From assembly GCF_001486505.1 (NCBI RefSeq), contig NZ_LN909066.1:447795-511794 (forward strand): a DNA stretch of 64,000 nt, written 5' to 3'. Both the position numbers and the translations under genes were made by a program. The notes under the pieces were generated by a model. It was not told where the DNA came from. It was given only the letters and a program-made list of their open reading frames with translations, and ran no database searches. The DNA comes from Paenibacillus rubinfantis. Lineage in GTDB: Bacteria > Bacillota > Bacilli > Paenibacillales > Paenibacillaceae. Below are positions 23,866-33,806 of this stretch, piece after piece (position 1 is the stretch's first letter; every line of letters begins with the position of its first letter).

Positions 23866-25479
23866 TCATTCCCCATCTGGACGAAGGCTTGTTCCTGCAG
23901 ACCAGGCGCTGCCGGCCGCTAATTTGTCTCGATACTCCTGCGGAGAGACGCCCTCCAGCTCTTTGAAGACGCGGGAGAAATGACGGGTATTCTCGAATCC
24001 GACGGCGGTGCCGATTTCCGCTAGCTTTAGGGATCCTTTTCCGAGCAGCTCTTTCGCTTTGCGGATTCTCACTTTTTTCAGGTAGGTAACGAAGCTCTCG
24101 CCGGTATACGCCTTAAAGGCTTCGCTGAAATAGGAGTAATTCAACGAGACGTGGTTGCTGACGATCGCCATGTTCAACTGCCGGTGGTAATGGTTCTCGA
24201 TATACACCACCGCCTCTTTCATATCTCCATGCTCGCTGTGCGCGGAACGAACTTCCTTGATATATTCGTCCAATTCAGATAACAATTGCTCGAGCGATCG
24301 AAAATAGTCGTGAAAATGGCAGAAGTTCGACATGTCCCCCACTTTGCGGTACAGCTTCAACACGTCAACTGAGGCTTCGCCGTAAACACGGAACACTTCA
24401 TCCAGCACCTGTTCGTTCACATGCCGGCTGACCGACTCCAAATACGAAATATCAATTTGAGGCAGCTCCTCAATGTGGAAAATTTCCTGCAGCAGCGGCC
24501 CGATTTCCTTCCCGCGATTCGTACCCAGGATATTGCCTAGCTTGCGGATGGCCTCCTGGGGTACCGGATAAAGCAGCCGCTTCATCTGCTTATCCTCATA
24601 CCAAATCAGCCGGGTCTTCGGATGAATAAAAGTATATTTCAGCGCTTCGCATGCCTGTTGGTAGCACGACGGCAGATCCGACAGCCGGTTCCCCTCCTGG
24701 CTGACGCCAATCAGCATCCCGTCAAGCTCCCGTTCCGCCGCAAGCAGCGACAGTTCCTCGAACTTGCTGCACGGGCCCCCAACCAGGATCATCCGCCCCT
24801 CAAAATCCAACAAGGAAGCGCTGAGCACGCCGTCGACGCTTTCGAACATGTGCAGCGCAAGCGACTTCAGATCCTCCTTCTTCATGCGGCTGCCATCCTG
24901 ATTTTTGTAGATGATCGCTGCAATCGAAAAGGGGACAACATACTGACCGAAACCGATTTCGGAACTCCATACGTCAAGGTCCTCCCCGGTCAGCCCCTGT
25001 TGCAACAGCAGCTCCTGCAGACGTACGGATTGCACCTGTTTCCGGTAGGACTCCGTTGCAGCCAATTGTTCCGCCATATGGGAGCGTTTTGCCAAATTAT
25101 CCTGGCACTTGCGCAACGCCGCGAAGAGTTCATCCCGGCGAATCGGCTTCAGCAGATAGTCGACGGCCTGATAACGAATGGCCGCTTTCGCGTACCTGAA
25201 GTCCTCGTACCCGCTGAGGATGATGATTTGCGGTCGACTGTGCTGCTCGGGCGGCGGAGGTCCTTCCGACACCTGCTCGATTAACGCGATCCCATCCATG
25301 ACGGGCATGCGGATATCCGTAATCATAATGTCCGCACCTTGGGTCTGGTACAGCTCAAGGGCTTCCGCCCCTTGAGCTGCCATGCTCAACTCGTATTGGC
25401 CCGGGAATTCGCGTTCAATCATCGTCTTCAGGCCCATCCGAATATTTTTCTCGTCATCCACGATCAATAGTTTTATCAT
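23866..25479 (-). CDS. YesN-type response regulator, AraC output
   Basis: 537 residues from ATG 25479 (AGGGAGG 10 bp upstream; an in-frame TTG at 25488 is possible). Receiver domain at the N-terminus with acidic pair DDE at 8-10, phospho-acceptor Asp55 in ITDIRMP and Lys in LLKPIRRDEL. A middle region of about 270 residues of unknown function and an AraC double helix-turn-helix at the C-terminus (MAIVSNHVSLNYSYFSEAFK; LKLAEIGTAVGFENTRHFSR). Overlaps the kinase gene by 26 bp, so the pair is translationally coupled. Probably controls importer B upstream. Confidence 0.92.
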   Translation of the reverse strand: MIKLLIVDDEKNIRMGLKTMIEREFPGQYELSMAAQGAEALELYQTQGADIMITDIRMPVMDGIALIEQVSEGPPPPEQHSRPQIIILSGYEDFRYAKAAIRYQAVDYLLKPIRRDELFAALRKCQDNLAKRSHMAEQLAATESYRKQVQSVRLQELLLQQGLTGEDLDVWSSEIGFGQYVVPFSIAAIIYKNQDGSRMKKEDLKSLALHMFESVDGVLSASLLDFEGRMILVGGPCSKFEELSLLAAERELDGMLIGVSQEGNRLSDLPSCYQQACEALKYTFIHPKTRLIWYEDKQMKRLLYPVPQEAIRKLGNILGTNRGKEIGPLLQEIFHIEELPQIDISYLESVSRHVNEQVLDEVFRVYGEASVDVLKLYRKVGDMSNFCHFHDYFRSLEQLLSELDEYIKEVRSAHSEHGDMKEAVVYIENHYHRQLNMAIVSNHVSLNYSYFSEAFKAYTGESFVTYLKKVRIRKAKELLGKGSLKLAEIGTAVGFENTRHFSRVFKELEGVSPQEYRDKLAAGSAWSAGTSLRPDGE

Positions 25480-27373
25480 CTGTGCCAACCCTCCCTGTTA
25501 ACAGCACCTTTGGCATGACCAACACTACCTGGGTGTACTGTCCTTGATCGCTGAAAACCTTCAGTCCGTATTGTTTACCATAGTAAAGCCGAATGCGCTC
25601 TTGCACATTGCGAAGGCCAATCCCGTAATGGTTCGACGATTTCGGCGCAAAATTGCCCGGGACCTTATCCATCAAGCCGACCTTATCCAATTCCAGGTTT
25701 AATTCGAGCAGCGAAGCGTCGTCTACCCCTCTTCCGTTGTCCATAACAACAATCCGGATATCGCTTTGAGGTAATTCAACAACCTGGATTGAGATGCTCC
25801 GAGCTCGATCTTCTTCCCCGGTCCAGGCATGCTTCACCGCGTTCTCCACTATCGGTTGTAGCGACATCTTGAGCATTTCCATATCGAGCAGATCGTTAGG
25901 AATGTCCAACTGCAACTCAATCGGTTCATCAAATCGAATATTCATCACTTCAATATAGTTTTCAATATGGCGAATTTCATCGCGCAGCTTGACGTATTCC
26001 CCGGACCATTTGAAGTTGTACCGCATCATTCCCCCCAGGGAAGTTAAGGCGTCGGAGATTTGCCGTTGATTTTCGATTTCGGCCAGCATTTTAATGTTCT
26101 CTAACGTATTATACAGAAAATGAGCGTCAATTTGGTTATGAAGCGTACGCAATTCCGCTTCCTTCGTGAGCGCTTCTTTGTATACGGCCTGAGCCACCAG
26201 CGTATTGATCGTGTTCATCAGCTTGGAGAAATGATGCGCCAGTTCACCAACCTCGCCTCCGCCGCGGATCGTGATGCCGCTGTACGCCTCCCCGCGCCGC
26301 ACCTTCTTCATCTCTTCCGTTAGCACCCGGAGATTCTTGAGTATAAACGCATTAAGAATATAAGCAATCACCGTAACAAGCGTAATAAATCCGATGTTCG
26401 CCCCAATTAAGATATTGCGCATATGTGAAATTTCTCGAAGCACGCCGTCCATCGACACAATATTTAGCAGATCCGCATTGATCCGCTCAATGGGCTTATG
26501 CAGCAGCAGAAATGATTTTCCATTTTCCTTATAATGAATATCCCAAACTCCCGTTTCTTTATAATGCATCAAGCGCTTTTGGACGACCTCACTTAAGCCA
26601 GGATTCGCCTCTAGAAAAGAATTGGTCTCACGGGTAAAAATCTGCGCTTCACTATCCACAAGCAGAATTTGGGACTCGCTGTCTTGAGATTTTGAGTAGG
26701 TTCTTGGACTGAATTTCTCGAGCAGCATATCCACCTGAACCATTCCGACATGGTTGTTCGCCGGAATGCTCATTTCCCGCAGCAGGGAAACCTTGGGCGT
26801 TGTAGCTGGAGTCTGTCCTTTATATCTTTCCATCAAATCAGGATCATTGTACAAGAAGGACCAGGATTCCATGCCCTTTAATTCCTTCGCCTTTTGATAC
26901 CATGGCTCATCTGCCACACGGTATTCCCGAAAAAAAATCGGCCAAATCTCGGTGATATTACTACTGGAGAACAGGCGAAGATGTTCCACATTCGGGTTTA
27001 GATATTGAATCCAAGTTAAGCTTTTAGAGGTATTGTTGCTGAAGTTAACCAGCTCATCGGAGCCTAACTCGGTTGTGTTGGCTAGATAATCCCTCACTTT
27101 ATTATCCGCATAGGCTACTTCTACTGCCCGCGCCATTGATTCGATTTGCGTTTCGATATGCTGGACTTCCATCTCCAGCAGCGAGGTATTCTTGTCCTCG
27201 GCATCACGGACATACATGTTATTGATGGCATCATACGAATAAAAGGACACCAATGCGCAGGGGCCCAAAATGATAAAAATATAAGAAGCGAGCAGACGGC
27301 TCTGAAGTGAGCGGCGCCCAAACCAATACTTAAATGAATCCCACCAAGATGCCCAGGGCCTGCTTCTCTTCAT
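25454..27373 (-). CDS. YesM-type sensor histidine kinase
   Basis: 639 residues. Transmembrane segments near 28-48 and 322-344 enclose an extracellular Cache-like sensor of about 270 residues; a HAMP linker follows, then the HisKA-type box with His418 in QIDAHFLYNTLE and the ATPase N-box LQPIVENAVKHA (506-516) and DNGRG (545-549). In most relatives the histidine box reads QINPHFLYN; here N-P is D-A. The kinase would sense an extracellular sugar or binding-protein complex and phosphorylate the YesN-type regulator. A hairpin terminator lies between it and the binding-protein gene upstream. Confidence 0.92.
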   Translation of the reverse strand: MKRSRPWASWWDSFKYWFGRRSLQSRLLASYIFIILGPCALVSFYSYDAINNMYVRDAEDKNTSLLEMEVQHIETQIESMARAVEVAYADNKVRDYLANTTELGSDELVNFSNNTSKSLTWIQYLNPNVEHLRLFSSSNITEIWPIFFREYRVADEPWYQKAKELKGMESWSFLYNDPDLMERYKGQTPATTPKVSLLREMSIPANNHVGMVQVDMLLEKFSPRTYSKSQDSESQILLVDSEAQIFTRETNSFLEANPGLSEVVQKRLMHYKETGVWDIHYKENGKSFLLLHKPIERINADLLNIVSMDGVLREISHMRNILIGANIGFITLVTVIAYILNAFILKNLRVLTEEMKKVRRGEAYSGITIRGGGEVGELAHHFSKLMNTINTLVAQAVYKEALTKEAELRTLHNQIDAHFLYNTLENIKMLAEIENQRQISDALTSLGGMMRYNFKWSGEYVKLRDEIRHIENYIEVMNIRFDEPIELQLDIPNDLLDMEMLKMSLQPIVENAVKHAWTGEEDRARSISIQVVELPQSDIRIVVMDNGRGVDDASLLELNLELDKVGLMDKVPGNFAPKSSNHYGIGLRNVQERIRLYYGKQYGLKVFSDQGQYTQVVLVMPKVLLTGRVGTDDKTIDRG

Positions 27374-27404
27374 AAGCCGATCGACTCCTTTTCATTAAAC
27401 GCCC

Positions 27405-27425
27405 AAAAGCCCGCGGTTCGCGGGC
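27405..27425 (-). terminator. Intra-operon terminator/attenuator between binding protein and sensor kinase
   Basis: GCCCGCG (27409-27415) and CGCGGGC (27419-27425) form a 7-bp GC-only stem with a 3-nt loop and four T residues on the minus strand; a T run also follows on the plus side. It would cut the level of kinase transcript relative to the transporter genes. Confidence 0.65.
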
Positions 27426-27442
27426 ATTTTTGGGCAGAGCAA

Positions 27443-29131
27443 TTATTGCATGCCAAGTTTTTTCTTATTCTCTTCATACTTAGTTTGCTGGAACGCCTGA
27501 ACTTTGGCAAGCCCCAGATCTTCTTGCTTCTTGATATAGTCCGCCCAGATTTTATCAAATTCGGCTTCGGACGGTGCCATCAGCAATTTCGGAAGCGTCT
27601 TGCTGCGTAAATCTTTAATTTTACCAAGAATGATACCTTCGTCAGAGTTAGCCAGCGGGTCAATCAAGTCAAATTCGGAGACACTGATCGTTTTGCCGCG
27701 AGTCCAGTCTTCCAATTGTTTGTATGGCTCAACCGATTCAGGCTGCCATTGCTGCGTGATGTTCGTGTTTTGCATCATCCAGAAGGTGAAGGAAGATCCG
27801 TATTGCTTATCGAATGCAGCACGGTCTTTATTCATAAGATCAAAGGCTTCTGGTTTAAATTGGTCTTTCCCATCAATCGTGTCATAGCTGACGCCTTTTT
27901 CACCCAGGTAAAGGTCCTTCTGTCCTTCTTCACTCATCAGGTAGCTCAAGAATTTGATTGCACGAGCTTTGTCTTTTACATCCTTGGAGATCAAGGTTAC
28001 TGTCCAACCAGAAATCGAAGGACCGTTCAAAGTAGGCGGATCCATTTTGGAGTTAGCCGGACCATCCACTGCGATATAAATCTTGTTTGGATCTTGTTGA
28101 TACAAGGTACCCAATTGGGCAGCAAAGTCCGTGCGTTGGTACAGCATTGCGAAGTAACGACCTTGTGCAATTTTTTCTTCCATTTGAGCGCGTTTGTCGA
28201 TAAAGATATCCTTCGCCAGCAAGCCTTCTTGGTTGGCTTGGCGCAGCGTTTTTAACCATGTTACATATTCCGGATCAGTTTCACGGTTGTACAACTTACC
28301 GTCTTTTTGTCTCGGAATCGCCAGGAAGTTTTGCAGATAACCTTCCAAGGAGTCATTACCGGTAGCGGTAAACTCATGCAAGCCCAGCGGAATCAGCGGT
28401 TGGCCGTTGATTTCAGGGAATTTCTCTTGAGCCGCTTTCAGAGCAGCCACGAAGCCTTCCGGTGTCCGCATGTCCGGGCTTCCGATCGCTTCATAAATGT
28501 CTTTACGTACGACAAACGTTTGGTTGGATACATAAGTGTCGCCGTATTGCTCATAGTCTTTCGGAGACGAGGAGGAGTTCGGATATCCGTAGATGTTCCC
28601 GTCCTCTTGCGTATACCAGCCCAGCTTATCCGGGTCGGCAACTTTGAAGAAGTATGGATCATATTGTTCAGCCAATTTGTTTAACGGCTCAACAAGTCCG
28701 CCTTCGATCATTTTCTTCACACCGTCTTCATACCAGCCCAGCGTAATGAAATCAGGCAGCTTGCCGGAAGCGATCAGCGTGTTCAGCTTCTCATTTTCGT
28801 TGCCGGCCGGAACGATGAAGTTAATGTCTACACCTGTTTTCTTCGTGACATATTGGGAAGTCGGGTCAACGCCCCATTTATTCGGGAACCAGGCAAAATT
28901 CAGGTACCAGTCGAATGTGATGGGTGACGTATCAGATTTCCAACCTGGTTCGTCAGCCGATGGAGTTGCAGCCGGCTCGGTAGTTTCCTGCGTATTGGTG
29001 TTGGCAGCCTTGTTGTTAGCGCTTTCTTTGGTGGCGTTGTTATTTCCGCCGCCGCAAGCAGCCAGAGACAGGACCATGATGGCCGCCATCAGCAGCATCA
29101 TCATTTTTTTGGACTTGCTTTTCATGCCCAT
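27443..29131 (-). CDS. Sugar-binding lipoprotein of CUT1 importer B
   Basis: 562 residues. Lipobox LSLAAC near residues 21-26 followed by a long Asn/Thr/Ala-rich tether (about 27-60), then a LipO-type binding fold (TFDWYLNFAWFPNKWG; PDFITLGWYEDGVKKMIEGG). AAAAGGGG precedes ATG 29131. Third gene of the transporter operon, with the YesM/YesN pair downstream. No hydrolase is linked, so the ligand stays unknown; oligosaccharide uptake is inferred from the family. Confidence 0.87.
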   Translation of the reverse strand: MGMKSKSKKMMMLLMAAIMVLSLAACGGGNNNATKESANNKAANTNTQETTEPAATPSADEPGWKSDTSPITFDWYLNFAWFPNKWGVDPTSQYVTKKTGVDINFIVPAGNENEKLNTLIASGKLPDFITLGWYEDGVKKMIEGGLVEPLNKLAEQYDPYFFKVADPDKLGWYTQEDGNIYGYPNSSSSPKDYEQYGDTYVSNQTFVVRKDIYEAIGSPDMRTPEGFVAALKAAQEKFPEINGQPLIPLGLHEFTATGNDSLEGYLQNFLAIPRQKDGKLYNRETDPEYVTWLKTLRQANQEGLLAKDIFIDKRAQMEEKIAQGRYFAMLYQRTDFAAQLGTLYQQDPNKIYIAVDGPANSKMDPPTLNGPSISGWTVTLISKDVKDKARAIKFLSYLMSEEGQKDLYLGEKGVSYDTIDGKDQFKPEAFDLMNKDRAAFDKQYGSSFTFWMMQNTNITQQWQPESVEPYKQLEDWTRGKTISVSEFDLIDPLANSDEGIILGKIKDLRSKTLPKLLMAPSEAEFDKIWADYIKKQEDLGLAKVQAFQQTKYEENKKKLGMQ

Positions 29132-29244
29132 GCTTTTTTACCCCTTTTCTCATTTGGTGTAAATCCTATTATGTGCAACTCCAAAGCCGCCGGAAAGCGG
29201 CTCGGAGGAGTTACTGCATGTAAGGCGTTGCTTATAATGCCGGT

Positions 29245-30135
29245 TTAGCCCTTGATCGACCCGATCATCATTCCTTTGACGAAATAACGTTGCAGGAACG
29301 GATACGCAAATACGATTGGCAGGGTCGTCACGACCATCGTAGCCAGCTTAATCGATTGAGAAGTGACCGTTTTGGTCACGGCGCTGCCCTGTACGGCCGT
29401 CGTCATGATATTTGAACTTGACTGGGCCACAACCCGATAGAGGAATGTCTGTATCGGCTGCAGGTTCTCGTTGTTGACATAAATAATTCCGGTAAAATAG
29501 TCGTTCCATTGATATACCCCGTGGAACAAAGCGATCGTCGCGAGTACGGGCATCGAAACCGGAAGCACAACGCGCAGGAAAACCGTCCAATCGTTCGCTC
29601 CGTCAATTCGAGCCGCTTCCTCCAGTCCATCGGGAATTTCCCGGAAGAAGGTCATAAAGATAATGAGATCAAAGAAGCTGAACAGCACCGGAATAATGTA
29701 AACCATAAAATTATCAAGTAAGTGTAAGTCCCGGATCAACAGGAAGGTCGGAATTAGCCCCCCGGAGAAAATCATCGTGATTGTTCCCAGCAGGATGTAT
29801 ACCTTTCCGCCAATCAGCTCTCTGCGGGAGAAAGCATACGCGACCATCGCTGTAAAAAATACGTGAGCTACAACCCCAATGACCGTCTTTGCAACCGTAA
29901 GTCCCATCGCGGTCATGATACCCGGATTATCAAATACCGCCTTAAAATTCTCGAGACTGAACACCCGGGGCCACCAATAAATGCCCCCAAGCATGGCGTC
30001 CTTCCCGTCGTTAAAGGCATTGATCAGCACGTACCAAATCGGATACAGGGTGACGAAGCAGATCAGTAGCATTCCCAGATTGTTTAGTGAATCAAAGATG
30101 ACTTCACCTTTGGTTCTGCGGCGTAATGAAAACAT
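29245..30135 (-). CDS. CUT1 permease, YtcP/LplC type, importer B
   Basis: 296 residues, six transmembrane segments, EAA loop GLEEAARIDGANDWTVFLRV, subfamily ending FLQRYFVKGMMIGSIKG. Second gene of the transporter operon, 18 bp after the LplB-type gene. The 113 bp between its stop and the binding-protein start contain no clear hairpin, so all three genes can share a transcript. Confidence 0.9.
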   Translation of the reverse strand: MFSLRRRTKGEVIFDSLNNLGMLLICFVTLYPIWYVLINAFNDGKDAMLGGIYWWPRVFSLENFKAVFDNPGIMTAMGLTVAKTVIGVVAHVFFTAMVAYAFSRRELIGGKVYILLGTITMIFSGGLIPTFLLIRDLHLLDNFMVYIIPVLFSFFDLIIFMTFFREIPDGLEEAARIDGANDWTVFLRVVLPVSMPVLATIALFHGVYQWNDYFTGIIYVNNENLQPIQTFLYRVVAQSSSNIMTTAVQGSAVTKTVTSQSIKLATMVVTTLPIVFAYPFLQRYFVKGMMIGSIKG

Positions 30136-30153
30136 GTGCAGGTCCCCCTTGGC

Positions 30154-31122
30154 CTAAAACAACGAAGTGTCGTTGAGTTTTTTAGATACTTGGTTGGCAA
30201 TCAGCAGCAGGATAAGCGCAATGACGGACTTGAACAATCCGATCGCCGTGGAGAACGAGTACCGGCCCGAAGAAATCCCTGTGTAATAAACATAGTAATC
30301 TATAACATTACTTGCACTATCGTTCAAGGAGTTACGCAATACCAAAATCTGGTCGAAGTTAGAGTTCAGCACACCGCTAACCGCCAGGATGAACAAAATA
30401 CTGATGGTCGCTTTAATCGACGGAAGCGTAACGTACCACATCTGCTGGAATCGTCCGGCACCGTCAATCGTAGCAGCTTCGTACATTTCGGGAGAAATGC
30501 TCGTAATCGCCGCCAAATAGATGATCGCGGACCATCCTAGCTCCTTCCAAATATCCGAAGTGATGATGATCGTCCAGAAATATTTCGGCTCAGCCAAGAA
30601 AGAAATCGGTTTATCGATAATATGGAGTGCCATGAATATATCATTGATGATGCCTACGTCCGACAGCCAAGTGGCCAATATACCGCCAAGCACAACCCAT
30701 GACAGGAAGTGAGGTAAGTAAGAGATCGTTTGGATCGCCTTCTTGTAACGAAGAGAGCGAACTTCATTCAGGAACAAGGCAAATGCGATTGGTAACGGAA
30801 ACGTAAGCAACTTCAGCAAACTGATCCCGAGCGTATTTTTCATAACGTTGACGAAGTTCTCGTCTTGCAAAAATTCCTTGAAATGCGTAAGTCCGGCCCA
30901 CGGGGCTTCCGCAATCGTTCGAATAATATCGTAGTCCTTAAAAGCGATGATGACACCGTACATCGGAATATAGTTGAAAATAACCATCCAGGCGATGCCG
31001 AGCAAAGCCATAATCTGAATATGCCTTTGCGTGTACAGTTTCTTCAGCCATTTTCGCCTTGACGAGGGCGGCGTTTCTATCTCTTGCATGGCTGCGGGTT
31101 GCGTTGACGGCTGCATTTCCAT
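30154..31122 (-). CDS. CUT1 permease, LplB type, importer B
   Basis: 322 residues. A soluble, Pro- and Gln-rich N-terminus of about 35 residues, then six transmembrane segments and EAA loop EMYEAATIDGAGRFQQMWYV. GGAGG lies 9 bp before ATG 31122. First gene of operon B. A cre-like site is 36 bp upstream of the start, so catabolite repression is likely. Confidence 0.9.
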   Translation of the reverse strand: MEMQPSTQPAAMQEIETPPSSRRKWLKKLYTQRHIQIMALLGIAWMVIFNYIPMYGVIIAFKDYDIIRTIAEAPWAGLTHFKEFLQDENFVNVMKNTLGISLLKLLTFPLPIAFALFLNEVRSLRYKKAIQTISYLPHFLSWVVLGGILATWLSDVGIINDIFMALHIIDKPISFLAEPKYFWTIIITSDIWKELGWSAIIYLAAITSISPEMYEAATIDGAGRFQQMWYVTLPSIKATISILFILAVSGVLNSNFDQILVLRNSLNDSASNVIDYYVYYTGISSGRYSFSTAIGLFKSVIALILLLIANQVSKKLNDTSLF

Positions 31123-31157
31123 CCCCTCTGACCTCCAAGCTGTTCTAGTCTAGTATT

Positions 31158-31171
31158 GTAAGCACTTTCAC
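31158..31171 (-). promoter_or_regulatory. cre-like site upstream of operon B
   Basis: Minus strand TGAAAGTGCTTACA, 13 of 14 positions to the CcpA consensus; the central CG is TG. It lies 36 bp before the LplB-type start. Confidence 0.5.
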
Positions 31172-31250
31172 CTATCTGTATCTATTGTACTTGGGATCGG
31201 GCCATAGGGTAATGCTCCAGATTTCGTATCGATGTATCCTTTTTTCGGCT

Positions 31251-31283
31251 AAAAAAAAGAAAACCCGTACCGAGAAGTACGGG
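31251..31283 (-). terminator. Terminator downstream of the esterase and remnant tail
   Basis: CCCGTAC (31264-31270) and GTACGGG (31277-31283) form a perfect 7-bp stem; a T-rich run of about 12 residues follows on the minus strand. Confidence 0.8.
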
Positions 31284-31292
31284 CGTAAAAAC

Positions 31293-31510
31293 TTACCTAA
31301 TAATCAGCTCTTCCGGCTGGACGTCGTACGGTGCTCTTCTTCCTAGAAGCACGTCCAGCAATTCCGCATGGGCGGCCTTGATTTCCTGCACAAAAGCTTC
31401 ATAGGGCCGATGACAAACATCTACGATCCCGATCTGATAGTTCTCCCCGTCGAACTCGGCGAGCTCCATGTGCGACCTTATCCGAAATAGTTGGATCGTT
31501 AGAACGCGAT
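31293..31510 (-). pseudogene. Open C-terminal tail of a lost gene, possibly a glycoside hydrolase
   Basis: Immediately behind the esterase stop, one minus-strand frame stays open for about 72 codons to TAA 31293-31295. It reads through RVLTIQLFRIRSHMELAEFD, NYQIGIVDVCHRPYEAFVQE and ends PEELIIR. The segment QIGIVDVxxxPYEAFVQ resembles the last strand-helix of TIM-barrel glycoside hydrolases such as agarase-like proteins, but the match is by eye. There is no ribosome binding site for the only ATG (31469). It is best read as a truncated remnant; a short real gene cannot be excluded. Confidence 0.4.
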
Positions 31511-32314
<804 letters not shown>

Positions 32315-32378
32315 TTATAGCGCTCCCCAAAAACGAGGGATAGGCAAAAAATAAAGATCTCATCCACTTTTCTTCAAT

Positions 32379-32429
32379 AAAAACAGGCGAACGATCTCGT
32401 TCAATGATATGAACCGGATCGTTCGCCTG
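32379..32429 (-). terminator. Terminator of the alkaline phosphatase gene
   Basis: CAGGCGAACGAT (32384-32395) pairs perfectly over 12 bp with ATCGTTCGCCTG (32418-32429), with a T run on the minus strand, 23 bp past the stop. Confidence 0.85.
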
Positions 32430-32451
32430 CTTGATTCCGAAGCTTCGGAGT

Positions 32452-33717
32452 TTATTTTGCGTTAAAACCTAAGGCTTTCATCAGCTTCGTAAAGACTTCT
32501 GTATTTTCAAAAACGCCGGTGAACAAATTGGCATTCTTGCCCATCGCCGTAACTGGAATATCGACGGCCGTATGACCGGACGTTGTCCAATCAACAACAA
32601 ATTGTTCCTTGGAGCCCGCGATCGTAAACGGTCCGTCTTCCTTGGAAATCGCATCCCCGGATTCGTCCTCTGCATCCACCGGCTCGATCGAAAGACCGCC
32701 GGTCTCATGGTCGGCTAATACCAGTACAAGGGTATCCGGGTTTTTCTTGGCGAAATCCTTAGCGACCTGTACAGCTTTATCCAGCTGCTGGCCGGCTTTA
32801 ATGGTTAAAGCGGCATTGTTCTCGTGCGCCATTTCGTCCGTAGCTTCCTCTTCGACCATCAGGAAGAAGCCTTTCTTGTTTTGCGACAGCGTGTCGATCG
32901 CTTTCTGGGTCATCTCCGGAAGTGAAACGACCGGGTTGTAAATATCGCCGTCCCCTTCTTCTCTCTGCTGGAACATCTCTTCATTGGCAAACAGACCGAG
33001 AAGCTTACCGCCCTTTGCTTTTTGCAGATCTTGTTTATTGTGAACATAGGTGTAACCCAGCTGTTTGGCTTTCTCAACGAGGTTGCCTTGGGTTCCTTTA
33101 CTCTTCTCGGAAGGATCCTCCGCCGGTTCGTCCTGGAAAGCGCCGGGATTGCCTGGCGGGAACCAGAAATCCTCGCCTCCACCCAACAGAACATCTACCT
33201 TGCTTTTCGTCAATAATTGCAGTGCGATATCGCTTTGTGCGGAACGATCCTCCACATGAGCACCAAAGGCAGCCCCGGTCGCGTCCGTCACCTGGCTCGT
33301 CGTCACAACCCCTGTAGACAATCCTGCTTGTTTCGCGTATTCCATGATCGTTTTAACCGGCTTCTTGTTGGCGTCCATGCCAATAGCACCGTTATAGGTT
33401 TTTACTCCGCTGGCATAGGCGGTAGCAGAAGCTGCCGAATCGGTTACGGCCGACGTCGAGCTTGTATGTACCAGTCCAGCATAAGGCATGTCGTCCATCG
33501 CCAGCTTGCCTTTCTCTCCTACCGTTGCCAACCGAATGGCGTTGCGCGCTGCATTCCCCATGCCGTCACCAACGAACAAGATCACGTTCTTGGTGTGGGA
33601 GGAGGCTGCTACTGCCGGACTCGGAGACTGTGCGGTCAGAATTCCGGTTACCGCAACCGCTGCCGCCGCAGTCACCACAAATGCCGTTCTTAAACGCATG
33701 CTTTTTGCCAGTTTCAT
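32452..33717 (-). CDS. Secreted alkaline phosphatase (PhoA family)
   Basis: 421 residues. Sec signal peptide with basic start, hydrophobic core and likely cleavage after AVAAS near residue 39; no lipobox. Metal and catalytic motifs: FVGDGMG (Asp ligand), nucleophile Ser in VTDSAASATAYASG, EEEATDEMAHENN and VLADHETGG (zinc ligands). It hydrolyses phosphate monoesters outside the cell. Single gene with its own terminator. I see no clear PhoP-box repeats upstream in the 90-bp gap to the RCC1-like gene, which is on the same strand. Confidence 0.92.
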   Translation of the reverse strand: MKLAKSMRLRTAFVVTAAAAVAVTGILTAQSPSPAVAASSHTKNVILFVGDGMGNAARNAIRLATVGEKGKLAMDDMPYAGLVHTSSTSAVTDSAASATAYASGVKTYNGAIGMDANKKPVKTIMEYAKQAGLSTGVVTTSQVTDATGAAFGAHVEDRSAQSDIALQLLTKSKVDVLLGGGEDFWFPPGNPGAFQDEPAEDPSEKSKGTQGNLVEKAKQLGYTYVHNKQDLQKAKGGKLLGLFANEEMFQQREEGDGDIYNPVVSLPEMTQKAIDTLSQNKKGFFLMVEEEATDEMAHENNAALTIKAGQQLDKAVQVAKDFAKKNPDTLVLVLADHETGGLSIEPVDAEDESGDAISKEDGPFTIAGSKEQFVVDWTTSGHTAVDIPVTAMGKNANLFTGVFENTEVFTKLMKALGFNAK

Positions 33718-33806
33718 AAAGTACGAACCTCCTAAATGATTTGAGTTTCCGTACTCTATGATAAATTTCGTAAATTAACGAGATATGTAGAGAATGTAAA
33801 AGATTG

